Assembly (NCBI GenBank): GCA_035610835.1 | Contig: CM069442.1 | Coordinates: 35,876,452 to 35,940,451 of the forward strand | Reading direction: 5' to 3' | DNA length: 64,000 nt | Source: Ophiura sarsii | Taxonomy: Eukaryota; Echinodermata; Ophiuroidea; Amphilepidida; Ophiuridae | Part shown: in pieces, positions 1 to 12,500 of the stretch | How positions within the stretch are numbered: position 1 is the stretch's first letter | Layout of the letters: each line of letters begins with the position of its first letter | Notes under the pieces: generated by a model | Database searches by the model: none | What the model saw: the letters and a program-made list of their open reading frames with translations, nothing else | Told to the model about the DNA's origin: nothing | Program-made: the position numbers and the translations under genes

Positions 1-514
1 ATTTGCAGTTGTTTATACTTGTTTAAAGAATGGTATGTAAAATTCAATCACCATTTAATTATGGTATAACACATATCGCTTGCTCTATTGTCGGCAGAAA
101 TTAGTCACATAATTCATTAATTGGTCATTAATTTGTTAGGCGACTATACACACACGAGATGCTGCCATTTCAGATTGTGAAAGGAAATCTGAGATTTGGA
201 TTCTTCCTCGCAATGAAAATTGCCAATTCATTCATGTCAACTAAATGTTGTCAGTTGTTGATATGGATGGTACATTGCCCTTTTAAAAAGGTTTTCGGAA
301 CAATTCTTATGGAATAAGTGAAATATTTTGGCTTCAAAGGAGGTCTCTGTCTTGATCAGAATACGCCTTTTACACACTTTTCTAGAAGATCATTTTAAGT
401 TAAAACACACGACAACTCTATGAATGATCCCTTCATGTTTTTATAGACCATTTCGAATTATTTTTTCTGTAATATAAATTTATAAATTTTATTGAAAAGA
501 TCTGTTAAGCTTAC

Positions 515-568
515 CTGACGTATGGTAATACTGGTAGAATGTGGCCATATCCTACTGCTAACATGTAC
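515..568 (-). CDS. Gene A exon 2 (end of TM1, PYVS loop)
   Basis: 54 bases: one base completes a Thr codon, then YMLAVGYGHILPVLPYV and two bases (AG) of a probable Ser codon. The acceptor is preceded by TTTACTTTTATAG and followed by the donor GTAAGC. The AV..GH..P.LPY(I/V)S pattern is the DRAM signature right before the DTG loop. Short, but the pattern, both splice sites and both phases agree. Confidence 0.75.
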
Positions 569-3500
569 CTATAAAAGTAAAGGACAAAAAGGACCTAATG
601 ATCATTAAAATACAAAACTGCACAAAATATGCACCAAAGGATTCAATCAAGCTTTATTAGGGAGTGTTCAGAAATACTTTTTTGAGCCCACCCCCCCCCC
701 CCCCCCCCAGGCTCCCCGGTTCAACAAATTGGTTTGTATCATAGACGTAAATCCCGTAATGCATGCCATGCCTCCGCCCACCAAAGTATTTATGAACATT
801 CCCTTAGTAGTAGCGATTGCTATTGCGACATTATTGATCATAAGAAAGATGATTTTGTTTTGTACTGTTCTGACAATTTCCATAATGTTAATAATAATAT
901 ATAGGCCTATACTAAATATTAAATGGTAATGAGGTTTTTTCAAACAATTGTAGAGCCCTGCAGAAGGTTGATCAAAATAGTGTAAAAGTTACTATATAAT
1001 AGCAGTGATTTATTTTTAACGGGTCCCTCTCAAATTATGCCACTCTGATAAGTGTTTGCCAGGTTACAAGTTGATAAATGATCAGGATTTGTTTTTTGTT
1101 TTTTATTTTATTTCCCTAGACAATCCTTATGCATACCATTCCCCTTTATGACTACCTTTACCAATTACACCTCCTGAGAATTAGATTGTCTGTATACACT
1201 TTAATTCAAAATAATAACATTGAAGTATTACAACTGACCATTGTCCATTCCTCTAACTGGTCAGTTGAACTACCCTGGGCATAGTAATATGCTGGTGAAC
1301 TTAATTAGGGTCAAGTTCATCCAATCCCATTTGGTCAAATGAGATATGTTTTGGTATCGCATTCTTCTTTCAGAAAAGCCTTAAATTCAAAATCTTTAAA
1401 AATGAAACAAAATAAAAAAGTACAGGTCACAATTTATTGGCCCTCCCCTGTGTCAGGCTTTATTTCAAAACAAATCTTTAACATTTTCTCCTTCCAATGA
1501 ATCAGTGGCGTAGCCAGCTTTTTGAAAAATGGGGGGGGGGGGGCAAGACATAGTTGTGCCAACGATGATGTACCAACAAAAATAGTAAAAGTTGTCCAAT
1601 TGTTTTTTCCAGTCAGCTCGAAAACTTGATAAGTGGGGATCGGGAGGGTGTATGATGTGGTTGTCTACAAACAAAATCGCATGTTAAAATCACGAATGTA
1701 CCGACGGCATGCGTTGTGTACCGACGGGGGTAATTTTAGAGGTGGCCATTCCCCCCCCCCCCCACCCCCCCCCCCCCCCCCCCCCTGCCCCTGGCTACGC
1801 CATTGCAATGAATCAATCTGTGAAATTTTACATGGAAACTGATACAAGTACAAATAATGTGGCCATTTATCAGAAGGGTTCTCCCTACTTCACGAGAATA
1901 CAAATGGTAGTCTTATTCAGAGGCCCGCATGCGGGAATGCGGGGATGCCTATACAATATGATTTATATACCAATGGCATGATGTTCATAGTCCAAGCAAC
2001 TGAAGCAAGGGCGGAGTACTTTATCCTTTTTTGAGAACATGGTCTTATTTTTGCACATTTTTGAAGGTATTGGAATTAAGCCAAGTTGTTGGGAATTATG
2101 CTTTTAAAAAACGGATAAAATTCAATATCACACATCTTATATAAAATTTGTGGTACTTTTTAGACATTACAAGTGTTACAAAATATGTGTACAACTCTTG
2201 TGCCTCTGCATCTGTCCTTCTCCCCTGCTATATTGCTGTCATTTTTTTCCCGAGATTAATCTATAGTTATTTTAAATTCAAATTCCAACAAAAGGGTACA
2301 CAGCAACATAATAAAAGGGCTTCCGGCCACAAAACGATAACCCAGGACTTGTATACCTCATCAATGATCTGTTGACTGGACCAGTGACATCACTAGACAC
2401 AGGTGACAAGTCAGGTCAAATTCATATATTCACAGACATTTATATAGATTTTGATAATTGCAATTGAAATATCTCACGCCATATGCTCAAGGGGGTGCAC
2501 GGATATTGGAAAGTGGTATCAGTGTCTACCGTTTAATGGCAACTTCTGGCTAAGTAATTGAATTGTTAGAAACTAACAAGCGCGCCCTATAGTTTAATCA
2601 GTATTGGCGAGAAAAAATAGTTTTTATCCTCCACGTTCCAAAGTTATCCAAGCGTACGTTCGCGATTATGACCACTACGGTTTTGGTGTACGCAAATGAT
2701 GTGTCCTTTCTGCATTCATTCGATGCTGTAAAGAGGCTTCGCAAATTTGGAGCTGATTAAATAGTACCCTTATACATCCTATTTCAACGTTTTTACTTTC
2801 AAACATATCCCCATACCCTTGTTGAAAAATCAAGACTTTCATTATAAAGCAAATGTTGCTATTTGCAAACCCATATAAATTTCATCATTTAAAGGTAAGT
2901 ATAATACACCATAATTCTTAATCCAGTAGATTCCACACCTCCGAATAAATTTGTGCTAGCGCCCAACACTAACCTGTGTTTTTAATTCAAGAAGGACCCC
3001 ATCTCTAACCATTAATTTAAATGTACAGAAAGGGTAATACAATGCTCTTTATAAATGAAAGAAATTTGTGTTATTTGTGATTTGTAGACTGTAAACTTAT
3101 TATTAAACCAAAGAACCCTGGTATTTTCTGTAATAAATTTAGTAAGATTTGACACAACTTGTCTCTTTTCACCTCTTCTAGAACAAATGCACCGAATATA
3201 GCTAGCAGCAGACAGCAATTTGGAGAGTGTGCTAGTATTCGACGTCCTGTTGCGGGGAAAAAATGAAGGTCAACCACACCAAAAAGGGTGTTCTTTTGAT
3301 TGGAAGACAGCAGTATCTTCAAAGAAAACAAGGATTTGAATAAACCAGTCGCTCGATAGCGGGAAAAATCAGACTTTAATTTGATCTCTTATGCATGTAA
3401 GTCAATGGCAATTTAATTGGTGGTGTGGAACCAGTAACTTCTTGTCTTCTTACCCATCTTTTACAAATGACCCATATGCCAAATCTGATTATTCTTTAAA

Positions 3501-6500
3501 TCATGACATGAAGTATAACTAATTTAATAAAAAAATAAAAGCGTTGGGATAGCTGAGCACATCTGTTATACCACTTAATATTTTGACCATTGAAGCAAAT
3601 TTGAAGGCTGTAGTATTACTATTAGTATACAAAGACGGTTTAGTAGAAGAAGATCGTTTGGCAGTTTCTAAATTTCCCTGCTGAAACAAAGTTCAATATT
3701 TTGAACATAAACTTGGTACAACGCTTTCGTATCCATATACAAAATTTGCTGGCTAAAGATAATCATCTTGTCTATTAAAATCAATATTTGGCATTTGAGT
3801 CCTTCCATGATTAAAATAAACACATTTTTCTCAATATTAAATTTCAGCAGAACTTTATTTCTAATATTATGTATAGGCTTAAAAGCCTATACTTGACCTT
3901 TGACTAGAAGTAACCCTATAACTCATAAACTATACATCATAGATATGACAAACCATATTAAACTGCTCACAAAAAGTATCGAAACACTTAGAAATGATCC
4001 AATATATAACGGCTCGAAAGGGTATGCATTAATCGAAGCATGTAACCAAGTGCATAATTTTGTTCTGCGTATTTTGACACCTTGATCGATGAGATACGAT
4101 GTTGCGGAGCGGAGTTATTGTCATTTCAATGGTCGTGGGTCCAGTTTCAAAAGTGACAATCATCCTATAGAAAGAGGTTTGCATTACTGTTTAGAATGAT
4201 CAGATTCGTGCTTTTCAATAGGGATGAGTGTCACTTTTGAAACTGGACCCACGATCATTGAAATGACACTAACTCCGCTCCGCAACATCGTATCTCAACG
4301 ATCGAGGTGTCAAAATACGCAGAACAAAATGATGCACTTGGTTATTTGCTTCGATTAATGCATTCCTTTTTGAGCCGTTATATATTGGATCATTTCCAAG
4401 TGTTTCGATACTTTTTGTGAGCAGTTTATATTTGTGTTATTCAAACAAAGTAAATTTACATTAATTTGAAAGAAATCGGACCAGTTTTGGTATCAACCAA
4501 AATGTTAAGAGAAAAGGTGTGTGACTTTCAAAATTCCAAATAACTCAATTTGACCAAAATAGCACTGTGGTGCTTTCGTAAAATATACAAATATTTTTAT
4601 TTTGGTAATTAAAAAAACGAATTAGACAGTAGAAAAGATAGCACTTATTGAATTCCTATGTGATGGAAAAGAACACGGAGAAAATTCTTATAATTCACAA
4701 AATGCTAATTATCCTCTATCAGCATTTGTACTCAGCCTACTTTTGCTGTACTGGGCAGAATTTTTTGAACATTACTTCAAAAGCTTGTAGTTCATTAATC
4801 ATTGGTAATAATGAAGTCAGGATACATGTCAGAATTCAACAACAACAAAAATGTAAGTAATAATTTTGGCATAGAAGTCACAGCAACATTGTGGGTATGC
4901 TTGCCCTGCCCTAATCACCGTATTTGACCATTTTCATATACATGTAGATCTTTTTACCAAACTAGCCCCTAACACCAACAACGTAAGAACCTTTTAACCG
5001 AATGGCAATACGTTTAAAAACACAATAATTGGGTTTCAATGAAATCAAATTCGGACTACCTTAATTAAGCACTACTTTTCCTAAGCTTTGTTCCAAAATA
5101 ATGACAGAAACATGCCTAATTTCCTCTTGTCTACTCAAGTGTGATGATCAGATTGTGTGTTAAATCTGGTTTGAAAAAAGTGTGCCGCCGGCAAACTTGT
5201 ACGATCCAATCAAGCAAAAACAGTCTTTGATCCAGATCAATTACTAGAATGACCACAATGACCACAATGACAATGGTCCTTGCCAGAGATAGATACCGCC
5301 TCTCATATGTCATAGGTGAGACCACAGATACCAATTTGTGAATCCCGACAATGCAAGGTGAAGAAGATACTCACTCATGAATAAAACCGATAGAAAGGAT
5401 GGACCGACAAGTCTCACTTTACTCAAAGAGTGATCACGCTTGCAGAAAAGCCCTACTAATTATGTCATTAGTAAACTAATGATAGCCCTACACCTATATT
5501 CAATAGAATTTTGATAGATTACGAGGATGGTCCATCCTTCAATTGAATAATAGTCAGGTGTAGGTTTCTTTCCTTTGTTAAAGAAATCACAATCGTGGAA
5601 CTGCATGAACTGATATTGGAAAGTTGTATATGAAGCTCCAAAGACTTTTCTGCCCTCAAACTCTTATATTAATTCTATAACCCAAACACGACCCCTCCTT
5701 TTCAGAAAAAAATTCTGTGTGGCGAAGAAAAAAAATTGAACCACAGACTTCCGGAACACGTTGTAGAGAAGTCCACAACACGCCATGAGTGTCAAAGCTA
5801 CTTGGCGCAGTATATTGCGGCATAGGTTGCAATGTAAGAAAATATTGTTCGAACACTTTGTAGGTGTAATGTAAAGTGTTGCCCCTTTCAACCCTGATCA
5901 ATATTGAAACCCACAATTTGCCCACCGACAGCACAGGGCCTCGCAACATTGATCGGTGGGGAAGGGGGAGGGGTATGATGAAGGGGATACTTCAGGCTAC
6001 CAGAAACAAGTTTCGATTTTCACTTGACTCAAATATCGTGCGTGTTATGGTACAAACAGCATGGCAATTTACATACATAAAGTAAGAAGTATTGATAGGA
6101 AAACGAACCTTATCTGTGGTTTCAGGCAATTTGAGGATTTTAATACAGTCGGACTTGGTGTTTGGTAAAATGCGAAAATATTGCCAAATTCAGATTTTCA
6201 GTGTGAAATTAGTATTTATTTAGAAAAGTTGTTGTTTTAGGACGATTGTTTAAGATTTGTGAGTTGATCTTCATGATAAGTCAAACTTTATAACTTGGCC
6301 CTTCTTAATAAAGCTCAACTGAGGAAGAATTCTCAAATATTCTTCGTTATAAAATTGAGAAGAATTAAGCATAACTTATTGTATAAGTTCATCAGGTTTG
6401 TTAAGGTAAATAAGTAGATTAAACATTATGTTTATCAAAACCAGTGATTGAGGTGAATAAATAATAAATATTCCCTCACCAACTAATAGTAATAGACATG

Positions 6501-9500
6501 GAGGAGGAACATATAAAACGGTGGATCAAGGAAGCGATTTGGATTAAGAAGAAGAAGAGGGGCAAGAACAACTTAATGAACCGGGACGAGGGACCTACAT
6601 GCTGAGTAATCTCTATAATCCGCTGTTGAAGAAAGAATCAGGCAACTCTGATTCCCGCGTTTCTGGCAAAACCAGTTCCCGCGGTTCCAGCAGTGCATGG
6701 ATCACAACTCTGATGAAATCTGACTGACTAAGCATAACTCTTTTAAGCTCACTTAAAGGTAGATGTTCCGATTTTCAACTTGAAGTTTTCTATTCTACAT
6801 GAAAGGTCATCCTTAAAAACGTCGTGTCCCAAAATTTGAGATGCATAGCTATTATGGTTCTTATTTTAGACGCACAAGATGCTGTGAACTGTACCCATAG
6901 AGTAGTACACAAACTATATCGGTGGTAACCACCATTCGCGGTAATTCAACGCTATTTCGTCGATTTTTCTGTCATTATACCGAATTAGGCCGTTAAATTT
7001 CAGTATGATGATGAGAAAAATACGAGCTTTCATATGATATGAAAATCTCCGTATGTTTGAAATATTTCTGTGTTACGAAAATGTGATCGGGTCATCTACC
7101 TTTAAAGATTAATCTTAACTTTGATTCAATAGGGTCTATAGTCAAGTCTTTAGTTTCCGCAGTTTGTCACTACATGCTTAGTGAATGTGTCTACATGCTG
7201 TGATCTGGGAATTTCCTTTCTAGAGATGTGATTTAATTGAAAATTTCCAACAAGGAAGATGATCTGATTTAAACTTGTAGTTAATTTTGAAGCCTGATTT
7301 AAGTCTTAAAAGACTTAAATCAGGCTTCATGACAAATGACAAGAATGAGGAAAATCAGTCAATTCATTCCATCTACTTTCAACAACTGCATAGTCTTGAA
7401 TTTCCTGAGGACCATATTTAAGTCACCACATTCTTAGTGAATGTGTCTTCATCTCTGATCAAAGGATTTACATAATACATGTGAGTTAATTGAAAGTTTC
7501 CAACTAGGAAAATGATCTTATTAAATGTTGATACTTTTTTAAGAATATAAGCCACGATTTGTGAAACACATGCAGAATGGGGGAATCAGTCAAATTATAT
7601 CATCAACTTTCAGCAACTGCATGTTGATCATGTTTATGGAGTTTCACATTGACAGTCTGTCACCAAATCATTAGCAAAAACTGATTAATATTTGTAGGTA
7701 ATCAAGACAAAAAGCCAGGGTTTATGGTGAAAACCAAGAGAAATAGGACAAAATCAGTAAGCTATTATCTTATTAACAACTCTTTGATATGAGAGTAGAA
7801 CATTGACAGTCACCACATATTTAGCAAATGTGTCGCCAGCTATGATTCAGGGATTTCCCTTTCATATCTACCAGTGCCATTTATCCTTCATGTCCTTAGT
7901 TTTCGGAAAGAAAAATGATTCGATACACTTAGCTAATTATTAACACACAGGCGTATGGGTTTATAAAACATAGGAGAAGAAATGCCAATATGTGACTTTG
8001 TCTCCATCTATGATTAGCAGATTTCCCTTTTATGAATGTGGTGTAAGCCAAAGTTTCCATACCAGGGAAACGACTTGATTAATACTTGTTAATGTTACTA
8101 ATTAAATGAATAAGCCGGATTTGTTTAAATGCTAAATGATAGACGAATTTTTAACAGCTTTTGAATTAATCAAAGGGGAAAAGAAAAGTGTGTGACATTT
8201 CTTATGCAAATTGAGATATAATTCAGATCCTTTAGGATCAGGTATTAAGAGAAAACATAACACTTGATTATAAAATCAGGTGTTCTTTCCTATGGCTGCA
8301 TTTCAGTTTTCTACAGTGGCGTAGGGGTTAGGGGGTTATTGCCCCCTCCCCAGGGCTCAAAATACGAACGAGCGGGCGAAGGGCGATTAGGGCGAAGGGC
8401 GAAGGGCGATTAGCCAGCCCCCAGTTTTCCCAAAATAGCCCACGAGCAAATATTGGCCTATGGTAAAAAGAACTATAAAGGGGGCGATTTTGGCAGAATT
8501 TGCTCAAAATTGCCCTCGTAGCCACAAAGGTATTTTAACCCCTACCCCTCCAATATTCGAGTCTTGCCGGTTGAGATTGGCACTATCGGTTTATTGAGCC
8601 GGTTTTCCCCCACCCCTCCCCCTCCCCCAGCCTGGTAATGTCCTTGTCTGTTCACTTTTATTTTGTGCCCCCCCCCCCCCCCCCCCCACACATCCCCCAC
8701 CCCATATAAAAACCTAGCTACGCCATTGGTTTTCTAAATAACAAGAATGGCAAATACATGTAATCTGCAATTCTGCATCAAGTGTAAGTTCACCAAACTA
8801 GCATTTAGTTGATTCTAAAACAGTTCTGTATAGTGTTACAGTGACCAATTCTAAACTAGACAACGACTACATGTCATGGTTGTATTATGAACAGGCTTTT
8901 GTCCTCAATTGTTCTTTTAATTGATCATATACAAACCAAGGCAAGGTGAAAATGAGTTCGACTAGAAACGGTTTTGTCTGCTATAATTAGTAACTCATAT
9001 ACCATGATACTGCTTTTGTGTAATGCGGCTAAAATTGCAAGTTGTTATTTCAAGTACAAAACCATTATCTTAAGAAAAATAAATTAAGTTATGATTGCAT
9101 TTCTTAACAAAATTATTTAATTCACACAATTTCATGCAATTTTTTACCTATAGATATTGTTAAATAGGCATACAACATAACTTTGGATTACCTACGTTTG
9201 TGATACATTTTAGTAGTAGGCATAATGATAACATACCATCTTACTACGGTGACCCTGAAGGCTCAAAACGAATTATACATGTAAAGTATATAAATAGTAT
9301 GTTAGGTGTGGTGGGGTGGTATGTGGGCCTTCAGGGTCACCGTATCTTACAGTAGGCTATCATCACTGCAAAAACTACAGAACACATTAAACGCTTCACA
9401 GAACACATTCCGATGTGTTCTACACACGTTCAGGATGTGTCGGAAGCGTCCAAATGTAACAGATGAAACGGTCTCTACTTGGAAAAATATAGCATTATTT

Positions 9501-12500
9501 GAATTCCAAAAACTCAGTATTGGTATCGACATATTTAAATGTAATTGTAATTTTAAGTCTTTGAATGAAATGTGTATACAAGAAATAAACCACATGGAAT
9601 TATTTTACCGCAAGCTTGTTGAATTATGGTTAAAATGTAAAAGAATAACAATCATTGATGGGAAAAAAATGATGAACCAGAAATTCTTTGGAATAACGAA
9701 AATATAAAATAATATAACGGCAAAACATTGTACTTCAAACATTGGATCCGAAGCTATATTATTGAATCATCATTGTACAACGAAGATGGTTCAAAAAGAT
9801 CATTGCAGTACTTTAATGATAAAATTAAAAAGCCAGGTGGTGTCATGTTAGATTATCTAACGTTACTATATCAACCATTCAAGAAAGCTGGAAAGAATAT
9901 AAAAATACAAGTTCAAATAAAGTCCACCCAAATGGTATACAAAATAAACTGATCTTTTATCCTTTAGAACAATGTACATCTAAAATTGTTCGTTGTAGAT
10001 TGATTACTGACATTTCTGTCAAACCAATTTGCCAAATTTTCTGGGAAAGAAAATTTCCAAATTATAATTTTGTATGGGAGACCATTTGGAAAAACGTACC
10101 GTCCCACGCCAATGAAGCAATGCTTATAACTTTAAACTGGAAAATCTTAAGTAATATATATCCTACAAATATTCTTTTAGAAAAAATGGGAATAGCACGG
10201 AGCAATATGTGTGAAAAATGTAACGAGAAAGATTATTTAGAACATTTCTTTTTTAACTGCAAACTAATTAGAAAGATATGGTCAGAAATAAACACAATGG
10301 TTACTGGGGAAACAGGAACAACTGTTAATATATCTCTTATGCCATGTTTGGGTTTTATAAAGGAAACGATAAAGAAAACAAGTATATAAATAGACTTATT
10401 GTAATTGCAAAGCTTTGCATAAGTAAATACAAATATGGAAAACACCCAAATTTGATATTTTTATTTGAACAAAAATTGAATATAAGAAAATGGTTAAAGT
10501 TATAAAGGCTTACAGTATTGTGTGTTGAATGGTTAGATTATGAAATGTAGTAGAACATAAAGAAATGATTAAAGTGTATACGTAATATGCCATAACATGA
10601 TATGTTTTTGAAGAATTATGTTAGATATGTTTGTTTTGTTGTTTTGATATGTTTCCATGGTACTATCATTATGAAGACACAAACTACATGTAAACCCGTA
10701 AATGATGCGGAATGTGATTGTTTGATTTGATTATTTGTTTACTCAAACTTAGCCTTAAACGCAAAACTTATATGAGCTCGGATGATTTAATTAATTATAT
10801 TTGAAATTTGAGTAAGTAAATCTTAAGCTTTGTTTAATATATTTGAAAATAGAAAGAAGAAAAAAACCACCAGAAAAACAACAATACCAAAACTATTATA
10901 TGACTCTTTTTGGAATACTCTTATAGTGTTCTTTTCTTTGTGGACAAGATTTGAAATATCACTATTTTGAGGGGATTATTTATATAGAAAAGCAAAATTC
11001 TGAATTTTATGGCTAATTTGAGAATACTTATAGATATTTTGAATGTACTAATCTTTAAAAAAAAATCTATTTGTTATAGTGTATGATTTGGTCATAATGC
11101 AAACATGGATTAATATCTGTAATTATAAATATATGTATTGTATTGTGATCATGCTATGCAAAAGGTGTGAATGATTGAAAATTAAAGAAATTCTATAATT
11201 TTTTTTAATTTTAAATCTTACAGTAGGCTATCATCACTGCAAATACTACAGAACACATTAGACGCTTCACAGAACACATTCCGACGTTTTCTACACACGT
11301 TCAGGATGTGTCGGAAGCGTCCAAATGTAACAGGCATAGAACATGTTCATGTGTTCAGATGTGTTCTGTAGAAGTTCTAATGTGTTCTGTAGGTGTTCTA
11401 CGCATCATCATGTGTTTTGCATGTGTTCAAGGGCCATTTCTAGACCACATCAAGAACACATCTGTAACAGCCAGGAACATGTTCTAAATCTGTTACATTT
11501 TTTTTGAAAACGTTCAGACGCGTTCTTGACGTGTTCTCTACGCGTTGATGTGTTCTGTAGTTTTTGCAGTGATACGCCTACCATTTACTTTGTCTAATAT
11601 GCTATATTACAATCTTCTTTCAAATATCACCCAATGTTAACTAATATGCCTCCTTATTAAAAGGTCTATGGTCTTTCTTCAAGTCAAATAATAATTATAC
11701 ATATTACAGATTTCAGTTCAGTTACCCGGGGGGGGGGGGGGTACTCAGATTTGGTTTGGTCGGGGTGTGCCGCTGGAGATTCAAAACCCCTACCCATTTC
11801 TAAGGGTGATTTTGGAAAAATCGGTACCCATTTTTAGGGGTTTTGCTTCATTTTAGACCAAATTATCGGGAAAAAAGACCCATGTCTAAGGATTTTTCAG
11901 TTGAAAAGCCTACCCATGGCTAAAGATGTCTCATGAAAAAACGACCCACTGAAGCGGCACGTCCCCGTATGCCTTACATATGGTCAGTTACCAGTAGATT
12001 AACCAGTAGATTAACAAATTGCACTCCCAGTCCCATAAAGGACATTGCGTAGATAGATTGTCCAACTAAAATGTGTGGTATGTAACATTATTAACACTTA
12101 TATCTATGAACAATCAGAATAATATCCACCCGAGATACTGATCTTATACTATAGCTCCAGTTCAAGGTATATATTACCAAGTTATTAGCCACGGGCCACA
12201 GTGGTGGAAGTGACTTTGACACCTGCTTTTTGAACTTTTATTTATATCAATGGTCAAGAATGATTGGACCTCACAAATACACAATGACTGACCACCTGTA
12301 AACAATGTATCAAATTTGAAGTGAAAATAGAAAATGACAACTATTTCTGTAATGTGGTGAATTTGAAAGAATTTCACAGGGAAAATTTACATTGACATTA
12401 ACAATGATGTCAAAAGTCACTAGTCAAAACCTTCCCCCACTCCCTCAATAATGTCCTCAACAAGGGAACGTTTTTAATTTAGGGACGCACCATTAGATAC

